DNA of 64,000 nucleotides from Posidonia oceanica (lineage: Eukaryota; Streptophyta; Magnoliopsida; Alismatales; Posidoniaceae), in contig JAZBRS010000060.1 of NCBI GenBank assembly GCA_037176725.1, positions 54,216,001 through 54,280,000 on the forward strand. Reading direction: 5' to 3'. Made by a program: the position numbers and the translations under genes. Positions 54,734-64,000 of this stretch are shown piece after piece. The notes under the pieces were generated by a model. That model saw only the letters and a program-made list of their open reading frames with translations. It had not been told where the DNA came from and searched no databases. Every line of letters starts with the position of its first letter. Position 1 is the stretch's first letter.

Positions 54734-57700
54734 ATGGCCCAGCGCACTCTTGAGCCTTTGCTCACTCCTATTGTTCCGAAGGGTTCTGTTTCGGTCCCTC
54801 TGACCCTTGTTTCCATTCCTCCTGTGCCTTCGATGACTCCGAGGTTTCCCCCTCTGTCACCTAGGGCACCCCAACATCCTGTGGGGTAGTGGCAGACTCA
54901 CACTAATCAAGACCCAGTCACCGATCCTGTCTTGGTGACCTATGCTCACGCTCCTGAGGTGCCTCTGCCCCCTTCTTCTCTGGGTTTTGTCACTTCTGAC
55001 ACCCACCTTGCTGCGGCGACTTCCGCCTTAGGATCTTATCCTCCTGGACAGTCTGAGTCCTCCCCATCTGGTCCCTCACCAGCACTGCAATTCAGTATTC
55101 CCACTGACGGGACCCCTGAAGAGCGGTACCAGTGCTTGGCGAAGCTTGCCTAGATCTTTCAAGGCCTGGCTCTGTCTGCCCACCCTGCTCTGGCTCCCTC
55201 TGCACTCTGTTGCTGCTCTCCAGGCATTCCCTACTGCCCTACCGCCCCGGCCATCACCCCAGCTGCTCATTGCTCCAGTGATGGGGGCGCAGCCTCCCCC
55301 TGCTGCACACACTTCATTCACTGCACAGCATGCACCTCCCCCACCTGGTGGCCAGCCCCTCGGGCTGGTTCGAGCACAGCACTTCTCTGGCTCGCTGCCT
55401 GGCATCGTGCCACTACAACAGCTGTTGCTCCCACAATCTCCACGATTCACTACACCGCATCCTGCATATCCCCATCCAGTGCATCAGCAATTCCCTCCCC
55501 CTGCATACCTCACACCACCCACACCACCCACTACACATTTGCATCGATACGCCGGCCATCCCGTTGCTTCACCAGGCGACGTGATGGTGGATCCAGAGGA
55601 GCACCTTAGTGCGACCCATACGGCGTATGCAGTCCCTACCCCTGTTGTCCCATCTCCTTTGGCAACAACTCCAGGATCCAACGACGACATGTTCGCCGTC
55701 CTGGAGAAGGCACTTCGTCAAGTGCAGGGTGTGGACTTCCACTCCTACCAATTTCGGGACCTCTGCTACTTTCCAGAGGCGGTACTCCCACCGAAATTCA
55801 AGATCCCGGCATTTGACAAATACAATGGTAGGGGCTGCCCCATCGCTCATTTGAAGGCGTATTGCGGAGACTTGGCTTAGCTTCAGGCTGATGACAGGTT
55901 ATTGATCCGCTTGTTTCAAAAGAGTCTGACTGGCCCGGCCCTCAAGTGGTTCACGTCACTTGATATGACCACCATTAAGACTTGGAACGACCTAGACAGG
56001 GCGTTCCTAGCATAGTATTCCTTCAATCTTGACCTGGTCCCTAAGCGCGAGGACCTTGTCGCTCTCAAGCAGAGGAACAACGAACCGTTCGGGGAGTACG
56101 TCGGCCGTTGGCACGCCCTAGCTGCACAGGTTCGCGATAGGCCCTCTGACGAAGAGTCTATCGAGATTATCATTAGGGGCGCACAACCATCCACTGGCGC
56201 TCTGCTTGCCATTCAGGCTGTCACTAGTTTTGCATCTTTGATTCGTGTCAGCACACGCGTGGACAGCACCCTTCAGAGAGGCAATTTCCCAGTGCTCTCC
56301 GTCTTCGCCAAGCAAGCCACATCCCCTAGCAGCAGCAGCAGTAGCAGCAGCAACACTAACAACAACGGTGGTGGCAACAACAACAATCCCAGGAGGAGGG
56401 ATCCCCCGTGACCTACAGTTGCTTACGTCGACTCTCCTGCTACTCCTATTCACATGGTAGCTCCGCCCGGCCTGAATCAAGTAGTGTATGCACTTGCATC
56501 TAGTGCACCTCACACACCACAGATCACCACCACCGCCCGACCGGTCTACTCAGCCCCACTGGTTCGGTAAGGACAAAACCAAGGGCAAAGACGGCCCCAC
56601 CCTCAACGCAACTACACTCAGCTGGTAGAGCCGTTGAGCGCCGTTCTTCCCAAGGTCGCGTCACTCCTCACACTCCTCGAAATCCACCCACCACCGAATC
56701 CTCTTCCAAGGTGGTATAGGATGGATCACTTCTGCGATTTTCATCGAGTAGTCGGGCACTCGACGAATAATTGCTTCACTCTGCGGGGAGCCGTGCAGAA
56801 CCTGATTGACCGGAAGGTCATCAGTATCAACACTCGGGAGGCAGCATCTTCTTCCACCCCTCCACCAGCATCTCCCTCTGCATTAGGAGCAGCTCCTCAT
56901 AATCCAAGCATCGTCCACCAGCCCTTGCCTGAGCATTCTGGCTTAGGAGGCGCGGGGACTTCAGATGTGCATTCTCTCTTCCCCACTGGGCCCGCTGCGT
57001 TTGTGGTGGACCCTTCTGATCTGATCCAGGATCTTTCTATGCCCGTTTCCTCTTCTCTTTATCTTGCGGCGCTTGCCAGCTCCGAGTCGGAGATTCACAT
57101 GATCCGACTAGACGCCAAGCCGGAGCGTGCTGCCGCGAGGCCCGCCATACAACCAGAGGCTCAATCCCCCGTTTGCCTGCAGGCCAGACCCCAGCCAGAA
57201 CTAGCACAGCCTCCCCAGCTACAACCTTTACCTGCCTGCCAATTGGCTAACCCATCGGCAACCCCTCTCGAGCTCGCAGCTCATGCTCCCCTAGTTATCA
57301 ACCTAACCTGGGATACCCACCGCGTTCATTATGACTATGCCGCAGAGATGTGTGCAGATGTCACGCGGTCGGGGAGGGTGTACAGACCCGCCACCCCAGC
57401 AACCAAACCTGTAGCCCCAATAGCCAAGCCTAACCCCCCTGAACCTGCTCTGCCTGCAAGCCAACCACCAACAAGCCCCTCCCTGCCTGTGAGCCAGCCT
57501 CCAATGGGCCAATCCCCCGATCTTCCTTCTACCGAACCTACCACCAAAACCACCATCCCTACCACCAAAAAAGACCAACCTTCAGCTGACATAACGGCCC
57601 AGTTGAAACAAGTCAAGGCTGACATATCCATCTGGGACCTGATCCATTCTTCCAGCAAACACCGAGAGGCTTTTCTCCGTGTGTTCCAGGCCGCCCATGT

Positions 57701-57790
57701 GTCCCAAACCATTGAGCCTTCAACTCTGGAGAATATGGTAGGCATGATCGCCGAGCCGCAGCTCATCTTTTTCTCGAGCGATGAACTGCC
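54734..57790 (+). pseudogene. Gag of E4
   Basis: M-A-Q start at 54734. Motifs in order: PDGTPEERYQ-like repeat before a TAG (55153), DFHSYQFRDLCYFPEAVLPP, GRGCPIAHLKAYCGDLA, GPALKWFTSLDMTTIKTWND, EPFGEYVGRWHALAAQVRDR, QRGNFPVLSVFAKQA, a Ser/Asn/Gly-rich tract (56325-56390), the knuckle C-D-F-H-R-V-V-G-H-S-T-N-N-C (about 56737-56778), and SIWDLIHSSSKHREAFLRVF. Breaks: TAG at about 54888, 55153, 55880 and 56015, TGA at 56410, TAA at 56568, and a frameshift near 55200. The part from 56634 on is open and continues into protease. Confidence 0.92.
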
Positions 57791-58623
57791 TCCAGCGGGG
57801 ACTAACCATAATCAACCCCTGTTCATCACAGTGCAGTTCAAAAGGTTTCGCATTCCTCTCTCGCTGGTCGATAATGGGTCAGGCCTTAACGTCTGTCCCC
57901 TACGCACAGCATTGAAGCTCGGATTCAAAGCCGAGGATATCACGCCTGCCGTGAAGGGAATGACCTCTTTTGGCAACACGCACCATGATTCTCTAGGGAT
58001 CCTGGTTATTCCTCTTACCATTGGCTCGGTCGAATTCGATGTTGAGTTTTATGTGGTCGACTTGGAGCCTTCTTTTAATCTCTTGCTTGGGCGCCCTTGG
58101 CTGCACAAGCATTAGGTGATCCCCTCGACCCTCCACCGAATAATCAAGTTTTGCTACGATGACGATGTTATCATTGTAATGGCGGAAAACTTTGACAAGG
58201 AACCGGTCGAGGCGGTCTCTTCTGTATCCCAGCCAACTGTCCATTTTGATACTAAGCCGTCGGATACTTTATACCGCGTTAACCGTTTTGAGCCAGTTAA
58301 CTTTATTCCTCTTCTTGAGCATGTCAGCTCTCTGGCCGTTCATTGCAACCCTTTTTAGGATGGTCGAGAACATTTATTGCAGGTGGGGCTATGAGAAGGG
58401 AATGCCTCTTGGGCGTCACGGGCAAGGGATCGCCGAGCCGGTTACTATCGAGGAGTGCGAGAAGTTCCACGGCTTGGGATATGAATGGCAACCCCACGAT
58501 GATGAGTGCCTGCATTCAGGGAAGTGGAAGCTCGTGATCCCTCGGGACCTCACTAACTTCGTTAGTGCAGGTATTCTCGACCCGAACACGAGCCCAACTA
58601 CAACCCAGTCGGCACCATGCTAG
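57791..58623 (+). pseudogene. Aspartic protease domain of E4
   Basis: QFKRFRIPLSLVDNGSGLNV has the catalytic Asp at 57870-57872, then GMTSFGNTHHDSLGILVIPL, FDVEFYVVDLEPSFNLLLGR and PWLHKH followed by TAG (58113) where E1 and E3 have Gln. One extra T near 58355 shifts the frame after the HCNPF motif. The remaining IYCRWGYEKGMPLGRHGQGI and RDLTNFVSAGIL are in the new frame. The domain continues directly from gag with no stop between, so gag and pol form one polyprotein. Confidence 0.92.
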
Positions 58624-59991
58624 AGCCCCCCACTGCCGACGGAGGAGTGGGTCTGCATAAAGGATTGTTATTCGGATGAAGAGCAACCCGGCACGGTTAT
58701 CCCAGCATAGTCCAAGGAAGAAGCTCAGATCAGCCCTGCAATCTCCCGATCAGTCTGCCTGGCCCTCCCCTGTCCTGATATAGTGGTAGATTCAGCAAAG
58801 TCTGTGTCAGAGATGATGGTTTCTTCTTCTGTAGCTTCACTAGTGCCTATGACAGCCATTTCAGCAGCTCCAGGATCAGGAGTACCTCTGCAGGCACCAG
58901 TCACTTGTCCACCCATGGCCACAGCCACACCACTACTGAGGTCATCTTTTCCGGGGGTGCAATCAGTCAATTCAGACGACGGTGTGACTCAGCCCGCTTC
59001 ATCAGTAGCTCCACAAGCAAACCAGGCGGCACCATCAGCCATACCGCCGTCAGTTTTAGCAGATCTAATGTTGTGGAAGACCCCCGCCGCTACTACAGAG
59101 AAACAACCACCCTCACACATGGCTACCGACGCTTCATCCCTCAGAGCAACCGTCCAGCTATTGGACCATCAGAAGAGCGCCTTTGCCTCCCCTCCAGCCG
59201 CAGCACTGTCCTTGTCAACGCCCCTATCAGTGGCATCTCTGACCAGCCTGTGTACATCTCTGGTCCCTCCAGCGCCGCAACCAGTCGCGCCAGGAGGTCA
59301 GCCAGCCAACCAGCTAGTAACAGGGCAGATACCTAGGCTGGTGATATGCTTAGAAGCCAGAGCATGCCCCGTAGGCGCAGGAATCACCGGGCAGGACTTT
59401 GAAGAGGTTGCTTGTGCCTATTACGTCGACACGCCCTCCGAAGACGAGGAAGGTGCGATTGCAGAAGCCTTGGTGGCTAACAAGCTTGAAGACTTGGAAT
59501 TGCTTTTCCAGGAGCAACTCGCGGTGTTCACTGAAGAAGCTGCCAAGCAGCACACACTAAAGAAAGGGAAAGCCGTGGCCACGGATCCCTCCCTGCCGCA
59601 AGATCGTCCCTCAATCATGGTCTTAGAAAAAGAGCCGAAGGTGGCATCCCCTAGACCAGATGAGTTAATCACTTCACAGCCTGAAGATGGGTCTAGGTGG
59701 TTCGTGCAGCGCATGCCCTGCACAAGCGGCACATCTGGCGACAGTACACAGATTCGTTGCCTAGAAAACAGTTGTCCATCTCCAGCACTCCCCGCAAACA
59801 CAACTGAAAACGTGGAGCGTGAGATGGTAAAGGCAGCAGTAGTAGCAGATAGTGTAGTCCCAATATTCTAGACAGTCCTGGCAGTGACAGTGGTGCCAAA
59901 GTAGTCAGAACAGACAGAGCAGCCAGATCAGTCAGCGGGACCAGGGGCCACTGAAGCAGGCGTCACCCACCGAGCCCACAAAAATACTCGG
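58624..59991 (+). pseudogene. Protease-RT linker of E4
   Basis: Mostly open (58783-59871) and Ser/Ala/Pro-rich. Islands shared with E1 and E3: YYVDTPSEDEEGAIAEA, RPDELITSQPEDGSRWFVQR, and an AHKNTRVSVTILRRH join into RT. TAG codons at 58621, 58708, 59869 and 59904. It lacks the His-rich repeat of E3. No fold or function recognised. Confidence 0.8.
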
Positions 59992-61212
59992 GTGAGTGTG
60001 ACTATCCTAAGGCGTCATCCGGATCAAGAGGCGGAACCAGTTCACTCCTTCAACATTACAGATCCTACATTTGAGAAGGAGATCCTCTCAGAACTTATTG
60101 CATGTGAGGAGGAGGGGGATTTAGGCGTAGATGAGAATGATGAATCGTCGCCTGAGTTCCAGCCTTACGATGACGACCTGGAAGGGCCCAACCTCCACGT
60201 CGAGGAAGAGACGGAGGTTATCAATGTTGGCACAGCTGAAGATGTCGGGGAGGTTCGCATTAGCGCCTTATTGCCGCCCCAAGCCAAAGCAGAGTCCATT
60301 GCATTCCTTATGGAATACGCAGACGTCTTCGCTTGGAGCTACGAAGACATGGTCGGCCTTGATGTCGAGATCGTGGTGCACAACTTGCCTTTAGATCCAG
60401 ATGCGAAGCCAGTGAAGCAGAAACCCCGAAAGTGGCGACCACAATGGCTGCTCAAAATCAAAGAGGAAATCATGAAGCAGCACAGCATTGGTTTTCTCAA
60501 AGTCATCCTCTATCCAGAGTGGCTTGCAAACATCATGCTGGTGCCCAAGAAGGATGGCCGAGTCCGGATCTGTATCGACTACAGGGACCAGAACAAGGCG
60601 AGTCTCAAGGATGATTTCCCATTGCCTCATATCGACGTCCTAGTCGACAACACTGCAGGCCACAAGATGCTATCTTTCATGGACGGCTTCTCCGGCTACA
60701 ATCAGATCAGAATGGCAGAAGAAGACATGGAGAAGACTTCATTTATCACCCCCTGGGGAATCTTCTGCTATTAGGTCATGCCATTTGGGCTCAAGAATGC
60801 CAGTGCAACATACTAGAGGGCGATGACAGCATTATTCCACGACCTCATGCACCAAGAAGTCGAGGTCTACGTGGACGACATCATTGCTAAGTCTAGGGAG
60901 TCTGAGGATCATCTTATCTGCCTCAAGAAGCTCTTTGATCGCCTGAGGAAGTAGAAGCTTCGCCTTAACCCCAATAAATGTGTGTTCGGGGTATCATCCG
61001 GCAAGCTATTGGGCTATATCGTTAGTCAGAGGGGGATTGAAGTGGACCCAAGCAAGGCTAAAGCCATCATAGACATGCCACCCCCGAAGACTGAGAAAGA
61101 AGTCAGAAGCCTGCTGGGGCGCCTGCAGTTCATCAGCCGGTTCATTGCGCAACTTACTCCTATCTGTGAACCAATCTTTAAGCTCCTAAAGAAGAACGCA
61201 CGGATCAACTAG
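59992..61212 (+). pseudogene. Reverse transcriptase of E4
   Basis: SIAFLMEYADVFAWSYEDMV, RVRICIDYRDQNKASLKDDF, LSFMDGFSGYNQIRMAEEDM (first catalytic Asp), MPFGLKNASATY, and EVEVYVDDIIAKS with the Y-V-D-D box at 60868-60879, then LRLNPNKCVFGVSSGKLLGY. Stops are TAG: 60774 and about 60815 (Gln positions), about 60954, and 61210 (Trp or similar). No frameshift inside RT. With the four stops aside, all catalytic motifs are conserved. Confidence 0.94.
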
Positions 61213-61730
61213 AGCGAGGAGTGCCAAGCTGCATTTGACAAGATCAAGTAGCTCCTGATCAAGCCTCCTGTCCTAGTCTCTCCCGTGCCAGGGAGGCCTC
61301 TAATTCTCTATCTTTCTACCACACAGCATTCCATGGGTACCATCCTGGCCAGCGTGATGAAACCGGTAGAAAGGAGCGTGCCATCTACTACCTAAGTAAG
61401 AAGTTTACTGATTGCGAAGCTAGGTATAGCACCATAGAGAAGACTTGCCTATCATTAGTCTGGGCCGCACAGAAGCTAAGGCATTACATGATGGCGCACC
61501 CAGTTCAGCTCTTATGCCGACATGATCCAATCAAGTACCTTTTTCAGAAGCCAGCTATGGTGGACAGATGCGTTAAGTGGCAGGTGTTATTGTCTCAGTA
61601 CGACATCACCTTCGTCACACAGAAGTCAATAAAGGGGCAAGCCATGGCAGATCATCTGGCCGACTTCCTCTTACCTGAATATCAGCCTTTGCAAACACAG
61701 TTCCCCGATGAAGACATTCTATTCGCCATG
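61213..61730 (+). pseudogene. Ty3-type RNase H of E4
   Basis: LILYLSTTQHSMGTILA, YYLSKKFTDCEARYSTIEKT, and WAAQKLRHYMMAHPVQLL, then RCVKWQVLLSQYDITFVTQK. The T-D-A-S motif of active Ty3 RNases H is L-S-T-T, as in E3. A 1-bp deletion near 61344 moves the frame from that of RT to that of integrase. TAG at about 61250. Confidence 0.86.
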
Positions 61731-62230
61731 GAGGATTCAGAGCAGAAAAATCCTGAAGACGAATTACAGTGGCATCTGTACTTCGATGGCATAGTTAATA
61801 GAAGGGGCAAAGGCATTGGCACTGTCCTATCAACGCCGCAGGGAGTTCTAACCCCCTTTGCAAGGAAGATGATATTCCCTTGCACCAACAATGAAGCGAA
61901 GTATGAAGCCTGCCTGCTAGGACTGCAAGTTGCGCTTGAGCATGATGTGCGCAAGCTGCATGTGCACGGGGACGTGATGCTGGTCATCTCCCAAGTTAAC
62001 GACGATTGGAAGACTATGGACCCTAAGCTGGTACCATATCATGAATGCCTGCTGAAGTTGATAGGAGAATTTGAAGATATCCGCTTCACTTACATGAGTA
62101 GAGCCAAGAACGCCTATGCAAATGCCCTGGCAACCCTTGCATCTTGGCTATCCATACCCGAAGGCCGTGCAGTGGACGTATCAGTCTCTCGTGTGGAACA
62201 ACCCGCACACTGCATGACTATCGAGGAAGC
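61731..62230 (+). pseudogene. Second (archaeal-type) RNase H of E4, last catalytic Asp replaced
   Basis: WHLYFDGIVNRRGKGIGTVL, PCTNNEAKYEACLLGLQVAL, LHVHGDVMLVISQVNDDW and AKNAYANALATLASWLSIPE. E3 has Y-V-D-A at the last site; here it is Y-A-N-A, so the fourth acidic residue is Asn (GAT to AAT). In phase with integrase. If this RNase H does the work in Tat elements, E4 would be impaired even without its stops. Confidence 0.87.
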
Positions 62231-63480
62231 AGACCCAGTAGAGGAGCTCCCATGGTACCACGACATTAAAGTCTTCCTTGAATCTGGCAGCCCTCCACCT
62301 GGCGCCTCAGCAATAGACAGGAAGACTTTGGCGCATCTGGCATCAAAGTATGTGATAGGGGCGGGACATCTGTATAGAAGATCCTACAACCAGATGCTCC
62401 TACGCTGCGTAAACAAGAAGGAGGCTGACACACTGATGCTCCAAGTCCATGCAGGGACCTACGGCCCTCACATGAATGGTGTGCTGCTAACAAAGAAGAT
62501 CATGCTCCAAGGCTACTTCTGGTCAACCATGGAGGCAGATTGCTGCCAAATTGTGTGCAAGTGCCACAGCTGCCAGATCCATGGGAATTTCATACACACG
62601 CCCCCACAAGAACTGCACAGCATGTCTTCGCCATGGCCCTTCTCCACCTGGGGGATCGACGTCATTGGCGCCATACACCCACCAACTTCCAACGGTGATC
62701 GCTACATCCTGATGGCGATCGACTACTTTACTAAGTGGGTGGAAGCAGCCTCCTACAAAACAGTAACTACCGTGGCTACCGAAAAGTTTATCAGAAACAA
62801 TATCATAGCCCGGTATGGGGTCCCGCACACGCTTATCTCTGATAACGGCACAAACATCATCGCCAAGAGGATCAAAGACTACCTGCAAGGCTTCCACATC
62901 AAGCATCACCGATCCTCACCTTATCGGCCACAGATGAATGGCGCGGTAGAGTCTGCCAACAAGAACCTTGTTAAAATCTTGAAAAAGATGGCAGAGACTC
63001 ACAAGGACTGGCATGACAAGCTTCCGTACGCGCTCTAGGCGTACAGGACCTCAACAGGGGCCACCCCGTATTCTCTAGTATACGGCATGGAGGCAGTGCT
63101 GCCTGTTGAAGTAGAGATCCCCTCACTATGGATCCTACGAGAAGCTGAGCTGGAAGAAGAAGAATGGGTCGAAGACTGTCGCATCCAGCTAAACTTGATT
63201 GATGAGCATAGGTTGCAAGCCATACATCATGCTCAGTGCTACCAGAAGCGCTCAACTAGAGCATACCTGAAGAAGGTTAGGCCTAGAAGCTTCAATCTAG
63301 GGGATATGGTCCTCCGAGCCATCCATCTCCCCGGCGGTCGAGGGAAATTCCGGCCCAACTGGCATGGCCCCTTCTTAATCAAGCGGATCTTCTCCGGCGG
63401 CGCAGCAGTCCTTGAGGACATGGACTAGGTCAAGCAGTCTGAGCCGGTCAACTCATGCTACCTCAAGCAGTACTACCAGT
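62231..63480 (+). pseudogene. Integrase of E4
   Basis: Zinc-binding part: VHAGTYGPHMNG (H-x6-H) and CKCHSCQ. Core: WGIDVIGAIH with Asp at 62658-62660, TLISDNGTNIIAKR with Asp at 62841-62843, QMNGAVESANKN with Glu at 62949-62951; 35 residues lie between the last two, a correct DD35E. A TAG at about 63037 replaces Trp of LWAYR, and 12 bp present in E1 and E3 are missing just after it. C-terminal GPF module (NWHGPFLIKRIFSGGAAVLE), TAG at about 63427, and the natural end NSCYLKQYYQ with TAG at 63480. No chromodomain. Confidence 0.94.
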
Positions 63481-64000
63481 AGCCCACCACCGCCTTGCAC
63501 ACCTTTTCCTTCATACTTCTTGCATTCCCTCTTTCCCATGCATTTTAGGCTTGTTTATTTTTCAGCAAGAATTTGTAAATGCATTATGTACATCGCTATC
63601 ATAGGCCCGGTGACGAAAATCGGAGATGCTTGCCTGCTCTGGAAGGAGTACCCTCTACCTCACTTGATACTGCTTGGATGTCCTAACCAGTGAGGGAGCC
63701 ACCATCCAAGGAGGACAGACGAAATGTCTAAACTCTTCCAAGACCTACACCTCAAGAGGGAGAAAACAATCCTAGGGTGTGAGAGAGTGTGAGCAAGACC
63801 CACATGCCTTAGCCTAGCCCCCACAGAAAACTAGAAGGTGAAGACAGGAGTTAACCCTGGAGATAGAGGTGTGTAGTACGACCTCGTCCCTCCAATTTGC
63901 CTTGGGCAGGATCCACATCCACGCCTGCAAATCCACAAGCTATGCGAGGTCTAGCCCCTTTTGTCTCAAAACCAGGCGCCCATTACCTCTAAGTTAGGGA
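63481..64000 (+). other. Start of the non-coding region after integrase in E4
   Basis: 63595-63720 is the block shared with E1 and E3 (GGCCCGGTGACGAAAATCGG, GGAAGGAGT, AGTGAGGGAGCCACC). The end of the window (CAGGCGCCCATTACCTCTAAG) matches E3 at about 42090. No gene seen. Confidence 0.65.

Larger units (their letters stand above)
49190..64000 (+). mobile_element. E4: Tat-clade element inserted in the E3 3' LTR, right end outside window
   Basis: 5' LTR (49190-53567), primer-binding site (53571-53588), leader, gag, protease, linker, RT, RNase H, second RNase H, integrase, then the start of the downstream non-coding region. It is the youngest element by position, because it interrupts E3, and has fewer breaks than E3. 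It still carries several TAG codons and three frameshifts, so it is not intact. The extra ORF and 3' LTR, if present, lie beyond 64000. Confidence 0.93.

Noticed and set aside
1783..64000. Endogenous pararetrovirus or env-bearing retrovirus
   Set aside because: There are LTRs, DD35E integrase and a polypurine tract, no movement protein, and the extra ORF shows no membrane segment or signal peptide.

Overview
The window is plant nuclear DNA made entirely of LTR retrotransposons; I found no host gene. The evidence is four related Ty3/gypsy elements of the Tat clade (Ogre/Retand-like). They have very long LTRs of about 3.1 to 5.9 kb, TGTAGACACCCC-type LTR starts, and primer-binding sites matching the 3' end of plant tRNA-Arg. 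The pol order is protease, RT, RNase H, a second (archaeal-type) RNase H, then a DD35E integrase without chromodomain. Two copies carry an extra ORF after integrase that resembles the plant DUF7745 family. The host is a seed plant with a repeat-rich genome; I cannot name the species.

Layout. E1 (minus strand, about 1-15667) runs off the left edge. It has the start of the extra ORF, an integrase, a protease and a gag in one nearly open frame, a duplicated primer-binding site and a 5.9-kb 5' LTR. Its RT and both RNases H were removed by a deletion at an 8-10 bp microhomology. After a 102-bp spacer comes E2 (minus, from 15770), with a 5.1-kb 3' LTR, a polypurine tract, a region of tandem-repeat arrays, and gag but no pol. 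E2 is interrupted at 27792 by E3. E3 (plus, 27793-49189) has a 3.1-kb 5' LTR, the full internal region with many stops and frameshifts, the extra ORF, tandem-repeat arrays and a 3' LTR. That 3' LTR is cut at 49189 by E4 (plus, 49190 to beyond 64000), which has a 4.4-kb 5' LTR and full gag-pol. The order of insertion is therefore E2, then E3, then E4. The two outer joins lie outside the window.

The most unusual structure is in the LTRs of E3 and E4. They hold 7-8 arrays of 29-bp hairpin units (9-bp stem, 11-nt loop), usually paired into exact 58-bp near-palindromes. Array positions are conserved between the elements, and at least one stem shows paired base changes. The E1 and E2 LTRs lack the arrays, although the last ~0.6 kb of all the LTRs is related.

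Other notable points are a SINE-like insertion with 16-bp target duplications inside the E2 LTR, a telomere-like tract beside it, a histidine-rich minisatellite between protease and RT of E3, and stop codons that are mostly TAG at Gln or Trp positions, as expected from decay of methylated cytosines. All coordinates and comparisons were read by eye. Family names rest on recognised motifs, not on searches.
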